From: an uncultured Rikenellaceae bacterium
GTDB taxonomy: Bacteria; Bacteroidota; Bacteroidia; Bacteroidales; Rikenellaceae
Assembly: GCA_947038405.1 (NCBI GenBank)
Contig: CAMQVY010000015.1
Span: forward strand, 1-49,424
Length of the DNA stretch: 49,424 nt
Reading direction: 5' to 3'
Position 1 is the stretch's first letter; every line of letters begins with the position of its first letter. Position numbers and translations under genes: made by a program. This document shows positions 9,552 through 19,611 of the stretch, one piece after another. The notes under the pieces are model-generated. The model was not told the DNA's origin, made no database searches, and saw only the letters and a list, made by a program, of their open reading frames with translations.

Positions 9552-11681
9552 ATGAAACTAATATTATCTATATTAATGGTAATGGCAATGTCATTACCAT
9601 TATATTCACAGGTACAGACAATATATGTATCTCCGAAAGGAGATGATAGGTCTGTTGGTGATGAAAAACACCCATTAAAAAGTATTAATAGTGCCATATC
9701 TAAAGCGAGTCAATTGCCTGATAGCATTAGAATTGTATTGAAATCGGGAGAGCATCGCACTCTAAATAGTATCGTTGTAAGGCAAGGAGCTTGGTCATCT
9801 CTTGAAATTGTTGGAGAGGATGGGGCAAAGGTATCAGGTGATATTGTAGTTAAGTCATCTATGATTAAATCTGTGAAAGATAAGGATATAGTTAGGAGAT
9901 TGCAGCCAGATGTGAGAGGAAAGGTTCGAGTTATTGATTTTGCTAAAGCGGGGATTAATCTACATGATATTCATTCTGTTGGATTTGGGCGTCCGTCTGA
10001 CATTGCTTGGAGTGAATTAGTTGTTGACGATAAACAGCTTAAAATGTCGAGATGGCCTAATGATGAGATGGCTCTTATTGGTAAGGTCTTAGTTAGTGGC
10101 GATAAGAAGGATAAAATTGAGGGAAGATTACCTGTGTTCAAATTTAGTGAGAAACAGCCCCTGACGTGGGAAAATGATGGCAATATGTGGATTGCTGGTT
10201 ATTTTGGCCATGGTTATGCTGATGATATGATTAAAATTAAGGAGATTAACCACGCTGACACAACTATGCACCCTAACGATTTTACTATATATCAATTCTT
10301 TACAGGAGCAGATTTTAGACGGTGGTATGCTCTTAATGTTATTGAGGAGATTGACCTTGAGGGTGAGTATGTTTTAGATGCAAAAAATGGTAAATTATAC
10401 TTCTATCCTCCAGTAAAGAGGATGGACAAGATACGATTAACTACCCTTGATGAACCTATTTTCTCAATTGAAGGTTGTAGGAATGTGACTATAAAGAGTC
10501 TTATAATTGAAAATTCAAGAGGTATTGGAGTCTATATGGAGCGTAGTGAGAATGTTGTCGTTGATGATTGTATCCTTCGCAACCTTGGTAGTGTAGGGGT
10601 CTCAATTGGTAAAGGAACCTATACTCCGAATAAGAGAGCTGTAAATCCTCATTCAATGGAGAGTGGTGGAGAGCTGCGTTCTCGTATGCTTGGGGATATT
10701 ATGGGAAGTTTATATGAAAATGCGTCGCTAAATAGATTAGCCGGAAGTCGTTGTGGTGTAAGAAATAGTTATATCTACAATACTGGTAGCGGAGGTGTAA
10801 GTTTAGGTGGTGGTGATCGAAAAACTCTTACTCGTGCAGATAATTTCGTTGAAAACTGCATAATTACAAACTATAATCGTATCGAGAAATCTTATCGTCC
10901 AGGAGTTTGGATTGATGGTGTTGGTTGTCGAGTTAGTAAATGTGATATATTTGATGCACCGAGTATGGCTATACTATTTCATGGTAATGATCATGTTATT
11001 GAGTATTGCAATATCAGTAATGTATGTAAAGATGTTGATGATCAGGGAGCTGTATATTATGGGCGTGATCCATCTGAAAGGGGACACAAAATCAGGTATA
11101 ACTACTTTAAAGATTTAAGTCCGCGCCATAGAGTAACGGCAACATACCATGATGATGGAGCTTGTGGTAGTGAGGTATATGGTAATATATATTATAGGGC
11201 AGGATCTTTACCTGTGTTAATTGGTGGTGGAATGGACCATAATTACTATGGTAATATATTCATTGAGTCGCCAGCAGCAATACACGTTGATAATAGATTA
11301 ACACATTGGGGTAGGGGGATGGTTGCTCCTAATGGTATTTTTGATGTTAGGCTTCGTGATATTAAACACGATAAAGCACCATATAGTGAAGCATATCCAG
11401 AGTTGGTTAACTATTGGAATGAATCACCTGCTGATCCAAAACGCAATACATTTCATGGGAATCTGTTTTTTAAAATCGGAACATTAGTTCATGGACAAGA
11501 ATCTTTTGGTGAATTTTGGAATAATTGGGAGACAGATGAAAATCCTGGATTTGTGGATGTTAATGATCCATTAAAAGGGTTCACACATGACGCAGCCGTT
11601 TTTAAACATATTGAAGGTTTTAAAGAGATTGATTATGAAAATATTGGTTCGACACTTGATAAGGCTAAAGTATTAAAATAG
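9552..11681 (+). CDS. Secreted right-handed parallel beta-helix protein, possible glycoside hydrolase or lyase
   Basis: From the ATG at 9552 this is 709 aa with a clean signal peptide (MKLILSILMVMAMSLPLYSQ). An in-frame ATG at 9471 would bury that peptide behind 27 residues and lies upstream of the likely -7 element, so it is rejected. IYVSPKGDD and HPLKSINSAI (about 24-50) are the DUF1565-like opening found in many beta-helix enzymes. Short repeated coils rich in Asn, Gly, Ile and Val (VTIKSLIIENSRGIGVYME, CGVRNSYIYNTGSGGVSLGG) run from about 310 to 600. The segment KMSRWPND (164-171) recalls the ARxPN motif of GH141-like proteins, a weak hint of that family. Catalytic residues could not be placed. 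Context between the DUF4861 and GH2 genes supports glycan breakdown. Confidence 0.75.
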   Translation: MKLILSILMVMAMSLPLYSQVQTIYVSPKGDDRSVGDEKHPLKSINSAISKASQLPDSIRIVLKSGEHRTLNSIVVRQGAWSSLEIVGEDGAKVSGDIVVKSSMIKSVKDKDIVRRLQPDVRGKVRVIDFAKAGINLHDIHSVGFGRPSDIAWSELVVDDKQLKMSRWPNDEMALIGKVLVSGDKKDKIEGRLPVFKFSEKQPLTWENDGNMWIAGYFGHGYADDMIKIKEINHADTTMHPNDFTIYQFFTGADFRRWYALNVIEEIDLEGEYVLDAKNGKLYFYPPVKRMDKIRLTTLDEPIFSIEGCRNVTIKSLIIENSRGIGVYMERSENVVVDDCILRNLGSVGVSIGKGTYTPNKRAVNPHSMESGGELRSRMLGDIMGSLYENASLNRLAGSRCGVRNSYIYNTGSGGVSLGGGDRKTLTRADNFVENCIITNYNRIEKSYRPGVWIDGVGCRVSKCDIFDAPSMAILFHGNDHVIEYCNISNVCKDVDDQGAVYYGRDPSERGHKIRYNYFKDLSPRHRVTATYHDDGACGSEVYGNIYYRAGSLPVLIGGGMDHNYYGNIFIESPAAIHVDNRLTHWGRGMVAPNGIFDVRLRDIKHDKAPYSEAYPELVNYWNESPADPKRNTFHGNLFFKIGTLVHGQESFGEFWNNWETDENPGFVDVNDPLKGFTHDAAVFKHIEGFKEIDYENIGSTLDKAKVLK

Positions 11682-11820
11682 TTGCCTAAATGCGTTAACT
11701 CAAATTTCATAACGGTTCGCAGAGTGTGTTAAGATATATATATACGAGTTAATCTGCATGATCAAGGGAACTAATAATAGTCATATATAAAATATTGGAA
11801 TTAATTTAAAGGACAATTAT

Positions 11821-14800
11821 ATGAAATTTGTAAAAAACATTAGTAAAACGGTTATTTGTATAGTGGCGATTATGACGCTATGTTCCTCTTTGTATAGTCA
11901 GATTGATAACCCAAAGTTTACAAAAGTTGCGGGGAATGATTGTGGTGTTGAGAATCTTCAACCATTTCTAATTAAGGGCGAAAATTACTTAATAAGCGAA
12001 GACCCTAAAGATTCAGCAAAAGCTGCTACCATCAACTTTGGTAAGAGTGTTATTTATGCCTTTTCGGGTGTAGATATTAAAGCTGATTACACGATGGATC
12101 TAATATTTTTGAGTGATCAAGAGAGGATAATAAAGATATATGCAGATGGTAATCCCGTTTGTGAGAATATAGAACTTACTAAAGGTGTTGAGGTGCGTAA
12201 AACAATACCTCTTCCGCGTAAAGCATTCGCTTATGGAGAGTTAGTTCTTGTATTTGAAGCACAAAAAGGTCCAAATGCAATTGTTTCTAGTTTAGATATA
12301 TACTCTACTAATAAGAGACAATTAAAACCGTTTGAGGGTGAAGCCAAAATTGCTCTAGGTGGTGCTATCTCTTATGTTGTAGATACTAATGTCGAAGTAG
12401 AGAGTGTGATACCTACTTATACTCCGATTCCAAGTGACGTTAATGGGGTAAGTAACTCAAAGATAAGTTTAAATGGAACTTGGGAATTTGCTGAAGCAGA
12501 AGGAGCTGAATTTAAGTCGATTCAAGTTCCTGGACAGTGGAGTATGCAAGGATTTAAGGTCGATTCTGCTGGATGTGGTATCTATCAAAGGTCTTTTACA
12601 ACGCCTAACGATTGGAATGGGAAGCAAGTTCTAATCCGTTTTGATGGAGTTCATAGTGAATATGAGGTATTTTTAAATGGTGAGAGGGTTGGATACCACC
12701 TTGGTGGTATGACTGCATATGAGATCAATATTACAGATTACTTGAACTCTGATAATAATGAAATTATGCTTAAAGTACGCAGTGAGTCTCTTGCAGATAT
12801 GTTAGGTAGCCTTACGCAGTATGCAGCACATCAATTAGGAGGCATTACGCGAAAGGTGACTCTTTTCGCTACCCCAGATGTGCATATTGAAGATCTTAGG
12901 GTTGTTACAGATTTAGATGATAAATATACTGATGCTAAGTTGAAAATATATACTACTGTTGTCAATAGTGGTGCAAAACGATCTAAGCGCAATACAGTAA
13001 ATATCTCGTTGGGTGACCACTTAGCTACACTAGAGTATAAACTACCTGCAATATCTGCGGGTAAGAGTTGGAGTGGGTGGATTGAGCTAGATGTTCAATC
13101 TCCAAAACTTTGGAATAATGAGTCTCCAAATCTTTATGATATAAATGTTGTGCTGAAGAGTTCTGGTGTTATTACGGAGCAGATAACAAAACGTATCGGG
13201 TTTAGAGAAATAGAGGTGAAGGGAAGTGCACTTCTTGTTAATGGAAAGGCGGTTAAATTGAGAGGTGTGTGCCGACATGAGTCACATCCAACAACAGGGC
13301 GTGTATTGACGGAGGAGCTAACTTATAAAGATGCTAAGCTCTATATGGAGGCTAATTGTAATTTTATACGTACATCTCACTACCCACCAGCAGAGGAGTT
13401 TCTTAATGCTTGTGATGAATTAGGTATATTTGTTGAGGTAGAATCGCCTATCTGTTGGATTGGACATCATGCTAACGAAAATTGGCAAGTATTAGATTAT
13501 AGTGACCCTAAATATTATGATTATGTTCTCCAAGCTAATATGGAGACTATGCACTTTTACAGAGATCATGCATCTGTACTATTTTGGTCAATGGCTAATG
13601 AATCGTATTGGAATAAGCAATTTGCTCAAGTTGCAGAGTATATGAAAAAGTGTGATCCAACTCGCCCTTTTGCATTCCATGACCAAGGTTATGGCGGCTT
13701 CAATAATCAAGGAAGTAAAGCTCCTATTAATAATATACATTACCCAGGTCCAAATGGATATAAAATTGCTGGTAAAAGTACGAGACCTATAGTATATGGT
13801 GAGTATTGTCATCTTAATGTATATAACAGAAGCGAACTTGTAACAGATCCAGGTATTCGTAGTGATTGGGCATTAGCATTAGCTCCTACTTGGGAGAATA
13901 TGTATCTTACTGATGCTATTTTAGGAGGTTCAATATGGTCGGGTATTGACGATATATTTCAACTACCAAATGGAGATGCAGTTGGTTATGGTCCATGGGG
14001 TCCCATTGACGGATGGCGAAGACCAAAGCCGGAGTATTGGGATATGAAAAAGATATATAGTCCTATTCGCTTAGCTACTAAGTTATTATCTCCATCTTCA
14101 ACATTAACTGTAGATGTTGAGAATAGGTATACATTTACGGATTTTAATGAATTGAAAATTATCTATAGATATGGAGTTGAGGAGGGTGTAATTACTACAT
14201 CGCTGGCTCCGAAACATAGTGGTAAGATCTCAATTGATATCGAGAATCCTAATGCGGCAAATGAGTTGCATCTAACTTTCATAGATAAAAAAGGATTTGT
14301 TGCAGATGAGTTCAATATTCCAGTTGGTAAGCAGGTGCAAAATGAAGTAACACCTATTGTTAGAAAGAAGAGTTCATTTACAGAGGCCGAAAGTGTTATA
14401 TCTATTGCTGGTGAGGGCTTCTTGGCTGAAGTAGATTCAAAAACAGGGCAAATAATTACTGTCAAGAAGGATGGTATTCAGGTAATTAGTGGAGGACCAT
14501 GGTTAATGGCTCTGCCTCTCACTGGTGGTGGATGCTTGCCTAGCCATGATGCAAATACACCTATCTTTAATGATGTATGTAGTGACTGGAGTGCATCTAG
14601 TGTCAATGTTTCTAGTGTAGGTGATGATGTTGTTGTTGCGGTTCTGGGTAGCTATAATGAGTTTAAAGGGGGGTATGTTATGACGTTTCAAGCTGGAGGA
14701 GAAGTAGTTGTGGAGTATGATTTTGATGCTTTGGAAGGTGTAAATCCACGTCAATGGGGTTTAGTTTTTGATGCTCCATTAGCTTTTGATCAGACATTCT

Positions 14801-15231
14801 GGCGTCGTAGTGGGATGTGGAGCGTCTACCCAAAGGATCATATTAGCCGTCCATTTGGTACAGCAGACCTATTTTATAAGGGAATTCCAGAGACAATTGA
14901 CCCTCGAAGTGAGCCATCTTGGGCTTGGAGTAGAGATTACAATGAGTTAGGTAGTAACGACTTTCGTTCTACTCGTCGTAATATTTGGTTTGCAGGTTTG
15001 ACAAGTAAGGAGGGAGCATCTATAATTGCGGTATCTAATGGTGAGCAACATTGGCGTTCATGGAAGAATGGTAATAAAATAGAGTTTCTTATAGCCGATT
15101 TCGTCACAGCAGGTGATGAGCTTTTTCTAGGTAGCTATTATGCTCCTTTTAGAAAACAGATTAAAATTGGGGATTCAATAAGAGGGAAAATTAAACTTCA
15201 GGTTTCATCTACGATAGAAGAGACTAAATAA
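11821..15231 (+). CDS. GH2 family beta-galactosidase-like enzyme with extra N-terminal domain
   Basis: This 1136 aa secreted protein has a signal peptide (to about SLYSQ27). Residues about 28-170 form an additional beta-sandwich that looks like a carbohydrate-binding module but that I cannot name. A GH2 jelly roll (about 212-350), Ig-like domain (about 352-462) and TIM barrel (about 465-780) follow. WSMANE594SYW holds the acid/base and IVYGE661YCH the nucleophile; RGVCRHESHP and RTSHYPP are classical beta-galactosidase barrel motifs. The last 300 residues resemble the C-terminal supersandwich region of large GH2 beta-galactosidases. It is clearer as a beta-galactosidase than the GH2 at 3263-6559. 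It lies 139 bp after the beta-helix gene with no obvious terminator between, so they may be cotranscribed. Confidence 0.87.
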   Translation: MKFVKNISKTVICIVAIMTLCSSLYSQIDNPKFTKVAGNDCGVENLQPFLIKGENYLISEDPKDSAKAATINFGKSVIYAFSGVDIKADYTMDLIFLSDQERIIKIYADGNPVCENIELTKGVEVRKTIPLPRKAFAYGELVLVFEAQKGPNAIVSSLDIYSTNKRQLKPFEGEAKIALGGAISYVVDTNVEVESVIPTYTPIPSDVNGVSNSKISLNGTWEFAEAEGAEFKSIQVPGQWSMQGFKVDSAGCGIYQRSFTTPNDWNGKQVLIRFDGVHSEYEVFLNGERVGYHLGGMTAYEINITDYLNSDNNEIMLKVRSESLADMLGSLTQYAAHQLGGITRKVTLFATPDVHIEDLRVVTDLDDKYTDAKLKIYTTVVNSGAKRSKRNTVNISLGDHLATLEYKLPAISAGKSWSGWIELDVQSPKLWNNESPNLYDINVVLKSSGVITEQITKRIGFREIEVKGSALLVNGKAVKLRGVCRHESHPTTGRVLTEELTYKDAKLYMEANCNFIRTSHYPPAEEFLNACDELGIFVEVESPICWIGHHANENWQVLDYSDPKYYDYVLQANMETMHFYRDHASVLFWSMANESYWNKQFAQVAEYMKKCDPTRPFAFHDQGYGGFNNQGSKAPINNIHYPGPNGYKIAGKSTRPIVYGEYCHLNVYNRSELVTDPGIRSDWALALAPTWENMYLTDAILGGSIWSGIDDIFQLPNGDAVGYGPWGPIDGWRRPKPEYWDMKKIYSPIRLATKLLSPSSTLTVDVENRYTFTDFNELKIIYRYGVEEGVITTSLAPKHSGKISIDIENPNAANELHLTFIDKKGFVADEFNIPVGKQVQNEVTPIVRKKSSFTEAESVISIAGEGFLAEVDSKTGQIITVKKDGIQVISGGPWLMALPLTGGGCLPSHDANTPIFNDVCSDWSASSVNVSSVGDDVVVAVLGSYNEFKGGYVMTFQAGGEVVVEYDFDALEGVNPRQWGLVFDAPLAFDQTFWRRSGMWSVYPKDHISRPFGTADLFYKGIPETIDPRSEPSWAWSRDYNELGSNDFRSTRRNIWFAGLTSKEGASIIAVSNGEQHWRSWKNGNKIEFLIADFVTAGDELFLGSYYAPFRKQIKIGDSIRGKIKLQVSSTIEETK

Positions 15232-15245
15232 TTTTTTTATTAATA

Positions 15246-15292
15246 GCCGTTTAAGCTGCATATATTTAATTGCGCTTAAACGGCATTTTTTT
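15246..15292 (+). terminator. Intrinsic terminator after GH2
   Basis: An 11 bp perfect stem (15246-15256 with 15274-15284) is followed by ATTTTTTT. The minus strand lacks a T-tract after the stem, so it acts mainly on the plus-strand GH2 transcript. Confidence 0.88.
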
Positions 15293-15325
15293 GTCGTATA
15301 TATAGTGTGTTGAGGAGAGTTAATC

Positions 15326-18300
15326 TTACTCAGGTTTGGCTTTGTGGTCTAAGGGGGGTAAATCCGTCTCTTTTCTAAATTCTCGTGGTGATACATTATA
15401 GAACATCTTAAATTGACGTGTGAAATGGCTCGGATTACAATAGCCTAGCTTGTGAGATATTTCAGCCGAAGATATATCTGATTCTAATAATAATTTTTTT
15501 GCCGCTTCCATTTTTATATTTAAAATAAACTGAGATGGAAATAGTTTCGTAATAGCTTTGACTTTGAGGTACAGTTGAGTTCTACTAACTTTAAGGTGGT
15601 CAGATATAGAGTTGATAGATAGCTTAGGATTTGATAAATTATTTATAATGTACTGTTTTAACTCCATTATAAATACTTCATCTGCATTGTTTATATCATT
15701 CAAAGGTATGTTTGAGTTGAATACATTTTCGTAATATGATCGTAATGACTGTTTATGTTTTAATAAAATATTGATCTGTAAGTTTAATTCATCAATAACA
15801 ATTGGTTTTGATATTAGCACATTAGCACCACTCTCTAAGATACTTATTTTACTCTCTGACGATGTATTTTCAGACATTATAACAACCGGAATATTAATGA
15901 GAGATGGATTCATCTTAATTTGGTTATATATTTCGTAACTCTCTGAGAGTTTGTGGTCACACACTATAATATCTATATTTTGGTATTTTAATACTTGAAA
16001 AGCCTCTAGTGGTGATGTTGTAATATAAACCTTGTAATGTGGGGTTAACTTTCTTTTAATAACCTTTAGTATCTCATAGTTATCATCAATTATGACTACA
16101 TTATATCTGTTTATATGCTCTTTATTAGACTCAGTAATTTTCCCATTATCTTCTGCGAAATCAACGAGTAGGGTATTTTCTGCAATTGTATTTGCAAATG
16201 TAAAGTCAGTATCATTTACAATATCTTCATTATCACTATAATTAATCGGAATTGTAATTCGCATAGTTTGTACACTATTATGACTCTCTTTAGTAGCGAT
16301 TTTAATTGAAAGTATCTCTGCAATAAAAGATATTATTTCAGTATCTATACCTCCTACAACTCCCTGATTTTGTTCGTATATACTATCAGATATATTCTCT
16401 TCTGAATAGGTGTCACTATTTGATATAGAGATAATTAGGTTGGAATCCGTATGCTCTATAAATGTACTACACTCGCTCCTAATTGATAGCTCTTTAATAT
16501 TCTTACTTAGTAGGGTACTAAGCATCAATTCAATTTTATTGATGTCTATTAATATTGACAGTGACTCTATATCTGAATTTAAACTATGTTTTATCTGCTT
16601 TTGGATGTAAAGGGGTTTAAATATCTTATAAAGATCTTTTATATACTTTATTATATCAACTTTTTCAATGTTTATTCTGTCGTTAGAGGCTATATTTATA
16701 AATGATGTCATTCGCATTGCTGAAAACTCTAACTGATTTAAACTACGTTTGTATATCAGATTTGTTTCGTTATCAATACTTAAATCATTTTGTAGCATTG
16801 ACATAATAGTTAGTGGTGTTTTAAAATCTGATGCAATATGCGATAAATATCCCACTTTCATTGAGTTTATTTTGGTTATAACCTCTTGATTCTTTTTAGC
16901 TTCAATGCTTTGCTGTTTATTAAGTATATACATCTTTGTAACGTATATACTAATGTACAAAATAGTTAAAAATACTAATAGATATAGTATCTTCATAGGG
17001 TTGCTATATAGGAAGTGGGGTTTTATAATAATCAGAATGTTTCGAGAGTCCAATTCAGTTCCATTATTATCTGTTACCTTAACATTTAATTTGTACTCTC
17101 CTGCTGGTAGATTGTTTAATATGATTTGATTTGATGAGGGGTTAATTTCTTGATATTTTTTATCAATACCACTGAGTTTATATATAATTTTTGAATTATT
17201 AATTAAATTTAACCTATTCGATATAGTTTCTACATTTAGTAATATATTGTTTGAATAATCATTAAAAATTAACGTGTCAATATTGTTGATGTGTTTAGAT
17301 ATTATTGCTGTTTTTGTCTCATTAGGTTCAATTACTTTGTTATCTAATAATAATTCGGAGAAAAATAATTGAACATCTGATGTATGAGGTATATTTACTT
17401 TTTTTGGATTAAATGTCAGAATACTACCCTCTAAGCCAAAGTATAACATCCCATTATTATCTCTATATGTAGACCTTCCAGTGAACTCAAAACCCTTTAG
17501 CCCCCAGTTTAAATCGTATTCAGATATCGTCTTATCTTTGTTTAATGAGTATAGGCTACTTCTAGTTGTAATCCATAGTTGGTCGTCACTGTCTGAATTT
17601 ATTCCAACTATTTGATTGTTAAATTTTGAGTCGTTATTAAGTTCTGGGATGAATGCTCCATTTTCAACTCTATATAGTTCCCCTGTAGGAGTACCTAGCC
17701 ATAATTGGCCATTGTCGGATAGGTGTCCACAACTAAATATTAAATTATTGTCGGTATGGTGTTTTATACTGAGTGTGCTTCGGTCAAGTTCTATTACACC
17801 ATAAACATGAATGAAGTAGATGCTCTTATAATTAGAAAAAATTTGTTGATGATGATATTGAGAGTTTTTAGGTAGTAGGTGCTTGAACTCATTATTTGCG
17901 TATATATCAATATTTTGCGTGGATGCAATAATGAGTGTATCTTCGCTAAGTTGATGCAGTACATGTACGGAATTACCTCCTAATGATGTGGAGTCGCTAT
18001 CGTCGTTATTGAATTTTGTTATTTTATTATCGTTATTTAATCTATATAGACCAGACATGGCTGATCCTAGCCACTTATTACCCTTGTTGTCAATGGCTAT
18101 GGCTACAATTGTGTTGCTAATAGTACTATTATTTTCATTGTAAGATTTAACAAACTTCTTCTCTTTGTCGAACACTACGACTCCATGACCATCTGTCGTA
18201 GCCCACATATTCGATTGAGCATCCATTTGTATATTGTTAATAACGATTCTACTATCAGCAGATTCACTCTGTTTTTTATTTCTATAAAATTGGAATGTAG

Positions 18301-19261
18301 AGTGGAGTTCACCAATTACAAACAGCCCCTTTAAAGAGCACCCAATAAACATCTTATTAGCACTTGATTTATATGAGCATAATGTAATCGTATTAGGGTA
18401 GTCAGTCAGTATATATCTCTTGAGAGTGTCGTTAATATAATCATATATGTATACCTTCCCAATACTATACACCCACAGTCTATTTTCATTATCTTCATTT
18501 ATAGAGGATATGTATTTAATGTTTTCTATTTCGTTATTGAGCGAACTCGTCACTTTCCCAAAATTATCTGTTTGTCTATTATATTTAAATAATCCATTTG
18601 CTAATGTTCCGACCCAGATGTAATTATTTGAGCATATAAATATTGACATGCTTTCGATACCTCCTATGTCATCTCTTTGGTTTGGCAAATAATAAGTTTT
18701 TATAAGGTTACCATCCCTATCTAATTTATCTATACGATCGCTCGATACTGCCCATATGTAGTTATACTTATCTTTTATTATGTGATGATATTGAGCCAGC
18801 TTTAGCTTCTTGTCTACTATTTTATTATTAACCATAATGTAAATATTAGTATGGTCTATTAATACAATAGTAGAGTCTATGATAATAGAAGAAATTACAT
18901 TTTTAATATCATCATTTTGGTCTAAAATTCTTGTATAGATCCCTTTTTTATAGTTGTACACCTCAAGCCTTTGATTTGTCCCTATTATCATATTGTCATC
19001 CCTATTAAGCATAGACATAACAAACTCCTCACTATATCTTTTATTTTGGTGCAGCCCACCGCTTGGGGTATATATCTCTAATCCTCTAAATGTTCCAATC
19101 CAAATTCTAGAATAAGTATCTTCTTGTATGCAATGTATTTGATTATTACATAGTCCATTTGAGCGATTTAGATTTAAGTAATTATCTATTTTGTTTGTAC
19201 TCGCTCCAAAAGAAGAGATTGAGTATAAGCAAAATAATATGATATAGGCTAATTGTTTCAT
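15326..19261 (-). CDS. Hybrid two-component regulator (HTCS) with degenerate kinase core
   Basis: This is a 1311 aa single-chain sensor-regulator. After a signal peptide, about 25-625 form a periplasmic double propeller with many Reg_prop repeats (RIWIGTFRGLEIY, YIWVGTLANGLFKYN, KWLGSAMSGLYRLN). A Y_Y_Y domain (about 665-750) and one membrane segment (about 756-778) follow. The histidine-kinase region (about 795-1007) aligns residue by residue with active HTCS H-boxes, but the phosphoacceptor His is Ser811 (IAS811DFKTPLT). The N-box Asn is Lys920 and the DTGIG motif is absent. The receiver (1053-1170) keeps Asp1059, Asp1060, Asp1102, Ser1130 and Lys1152. An AraC-type DNA-binding domain (about 1200-1298) ends the protein. 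HTCS proteins normally switch on adjacent glycan-use genes, and this one sits among them. Signalling without the His would need another donor or a phosphate-free mechanism. Confidence 0.9.
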   Translation of the reverse strand: MKQLAYIILFCLYSISSFGASTNKIDNYLNLNRSNGLCNNQIHCIQEDTYSRIWIGTFRGLEIYTPSGGLHQNKRYSEEFVMSMLNRDDNMIIGTNQRLEVYNYKKGIYTRILDQNDDIKNVISSIIIDSTIVLIDHTNIYIMVNNKIVDKKLKLAQYHHIIKDKYNYIWAVSSDRIDKLDRDGNLIKTYYLPNQRDDIGGIESMSIFICSNNYIWVGTLANGLFKYNRQTDNFGKVTSSLNNEIENIKYISSINEDNENRLWVYSIGKVYIYDYINDTLKRYILTDYPNTITLCSYKSSANKMFIGCSLKGLFVIGELHSTFQFYRNKKQSESADSRIVINNIQMDAQSNMWATTDGHGVVVFDKEKKFVKSYNENNSTISNTIVAIAIDNKGNKWLGSAMSGLYRLNNDNKITKFNNDDSDSTSLGGNSVHVLHQLSEDTLIIASTQNIDIYANNEFKHLLPKNSQYHHQQIFSNYKSIYFIHVYGVIELDRSTLSIKHHTDNNLIFSCGHLSDNGQLWLGTPTGELYRVENGAFIPELNNDSKFNNQIVGINSDSDDQLWITTRSSLYSLNKDKTISEYDLNWGLKGFEFTGRSTYRDNNGMLYFGLEGSILTFNPKKVNIPHTSDVQLFFSELLLDNKVIEPNETKTAIISKHINNIDTLIFNDYSNNILLNVETISNRLNLINNSKIIYKLSGIDKKYQEINPSSNQIILNNLPAGEYKLNVKVTDNNGTELDSRNILIIIKPHFLYSNPMKILYLLVFLTILYISIYVTKMYILNKQQSIEAKKNQEVITKINSMKVGYLSHIASDFKTPLTIMSMLQNDLSIDNETNLIYKRSLNQLEFSAMRMTSFINIASNDRINIEKVDIIKYIKDLYKIFKPLYIQKQIKHSLNSDIESLSILIDINKIELMLSTLLSKNIKELSIRSECSTFIEHTDSNLIISISNSDTYSEENISDSIYEQNQGVVGGIDTEIISFIAEILSIKIATKESHNSVQTMRITIPINYSDNEDIVNDTDFTFANTIAENTLLVDFAEDNGKITESNKEHINRYNVVIIDDNYEILKVIKRKLTPHYKVYITTSPLEAFQVLKYQNIDIIVCDHKLSESYEIYNQIKMNPSLINIPVVIMSENTSSESKISILESGANVLISKPIVIDELNLQINILLKHKQSLRSYYENVFNSNIPLNDINNADEVFIMELKQYIINNLSNPKLSINSISDHLKVSRTQLYLKVKAITKLFPSQFILNIKMEAAKKLLLESDISSAEISHKLGYCNPSHFTRQFKMFYNVSPREFRKETDLPPLDHKAKPE

Positions 19262-19611
19262 AGATTATGGTATATATAAATAGATGATTTATGTTAATAT
19301 ATGCAAATGTATAATTTTTTTTGTCATTAATCTAATCTCTAGTATTTTGATGTAAAAAGATGATTAGATGGTAATATATTGTATGTTAGGTTAATATAAA
19401 GATTTTAGTATCATACCTGCTTATTCTACTACTTGTATATTTGTTTAATTATGATTGTATATATGTTTAAAATGTTGAATGTTAACAATTGGGTTGTATT
19501 AGTGATTGTCTTTATTTTTATTTAAAGGTAGGTATGAGTACATTTGAATAAATAAGAGCGTCTTCTATTGTGATATTTCTGTGGCTAGAACTAAATCTAA
19601 AATTAAAAATA
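19262..19611. other. Divergent intergenic control region (HTCS / CXXCH fusion gene)
   Basis: This 350 bp AT-rich stretch between divergent genes holds a candidate minus-strand -7 element at 19303-19311. Two plus-strand TAnnTTTG matches lie at 19436-19444 (TATATTTGT) and 19539-19547 (TACATTTGA); neither has a convincing -33 partner. No RNA gene was recognised. Confidence 0.45.
19303..19311 (-). promoter_or_regulatory. Candidate -7 element for the HTCS gene
   Basis: On the minus strand the site reads TACATTTGC, about 42 bp upstream of the HTCS start at 19261. It fits TAnnTTTG but lacks a clear -33 element. Confidence 0.45.

Noticed and set aside
19570-19611. Upstream in-frame start for the CXXCH fusion protein
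   Set aside because: It adds 14 residues before a normal signal-like start at 19612.
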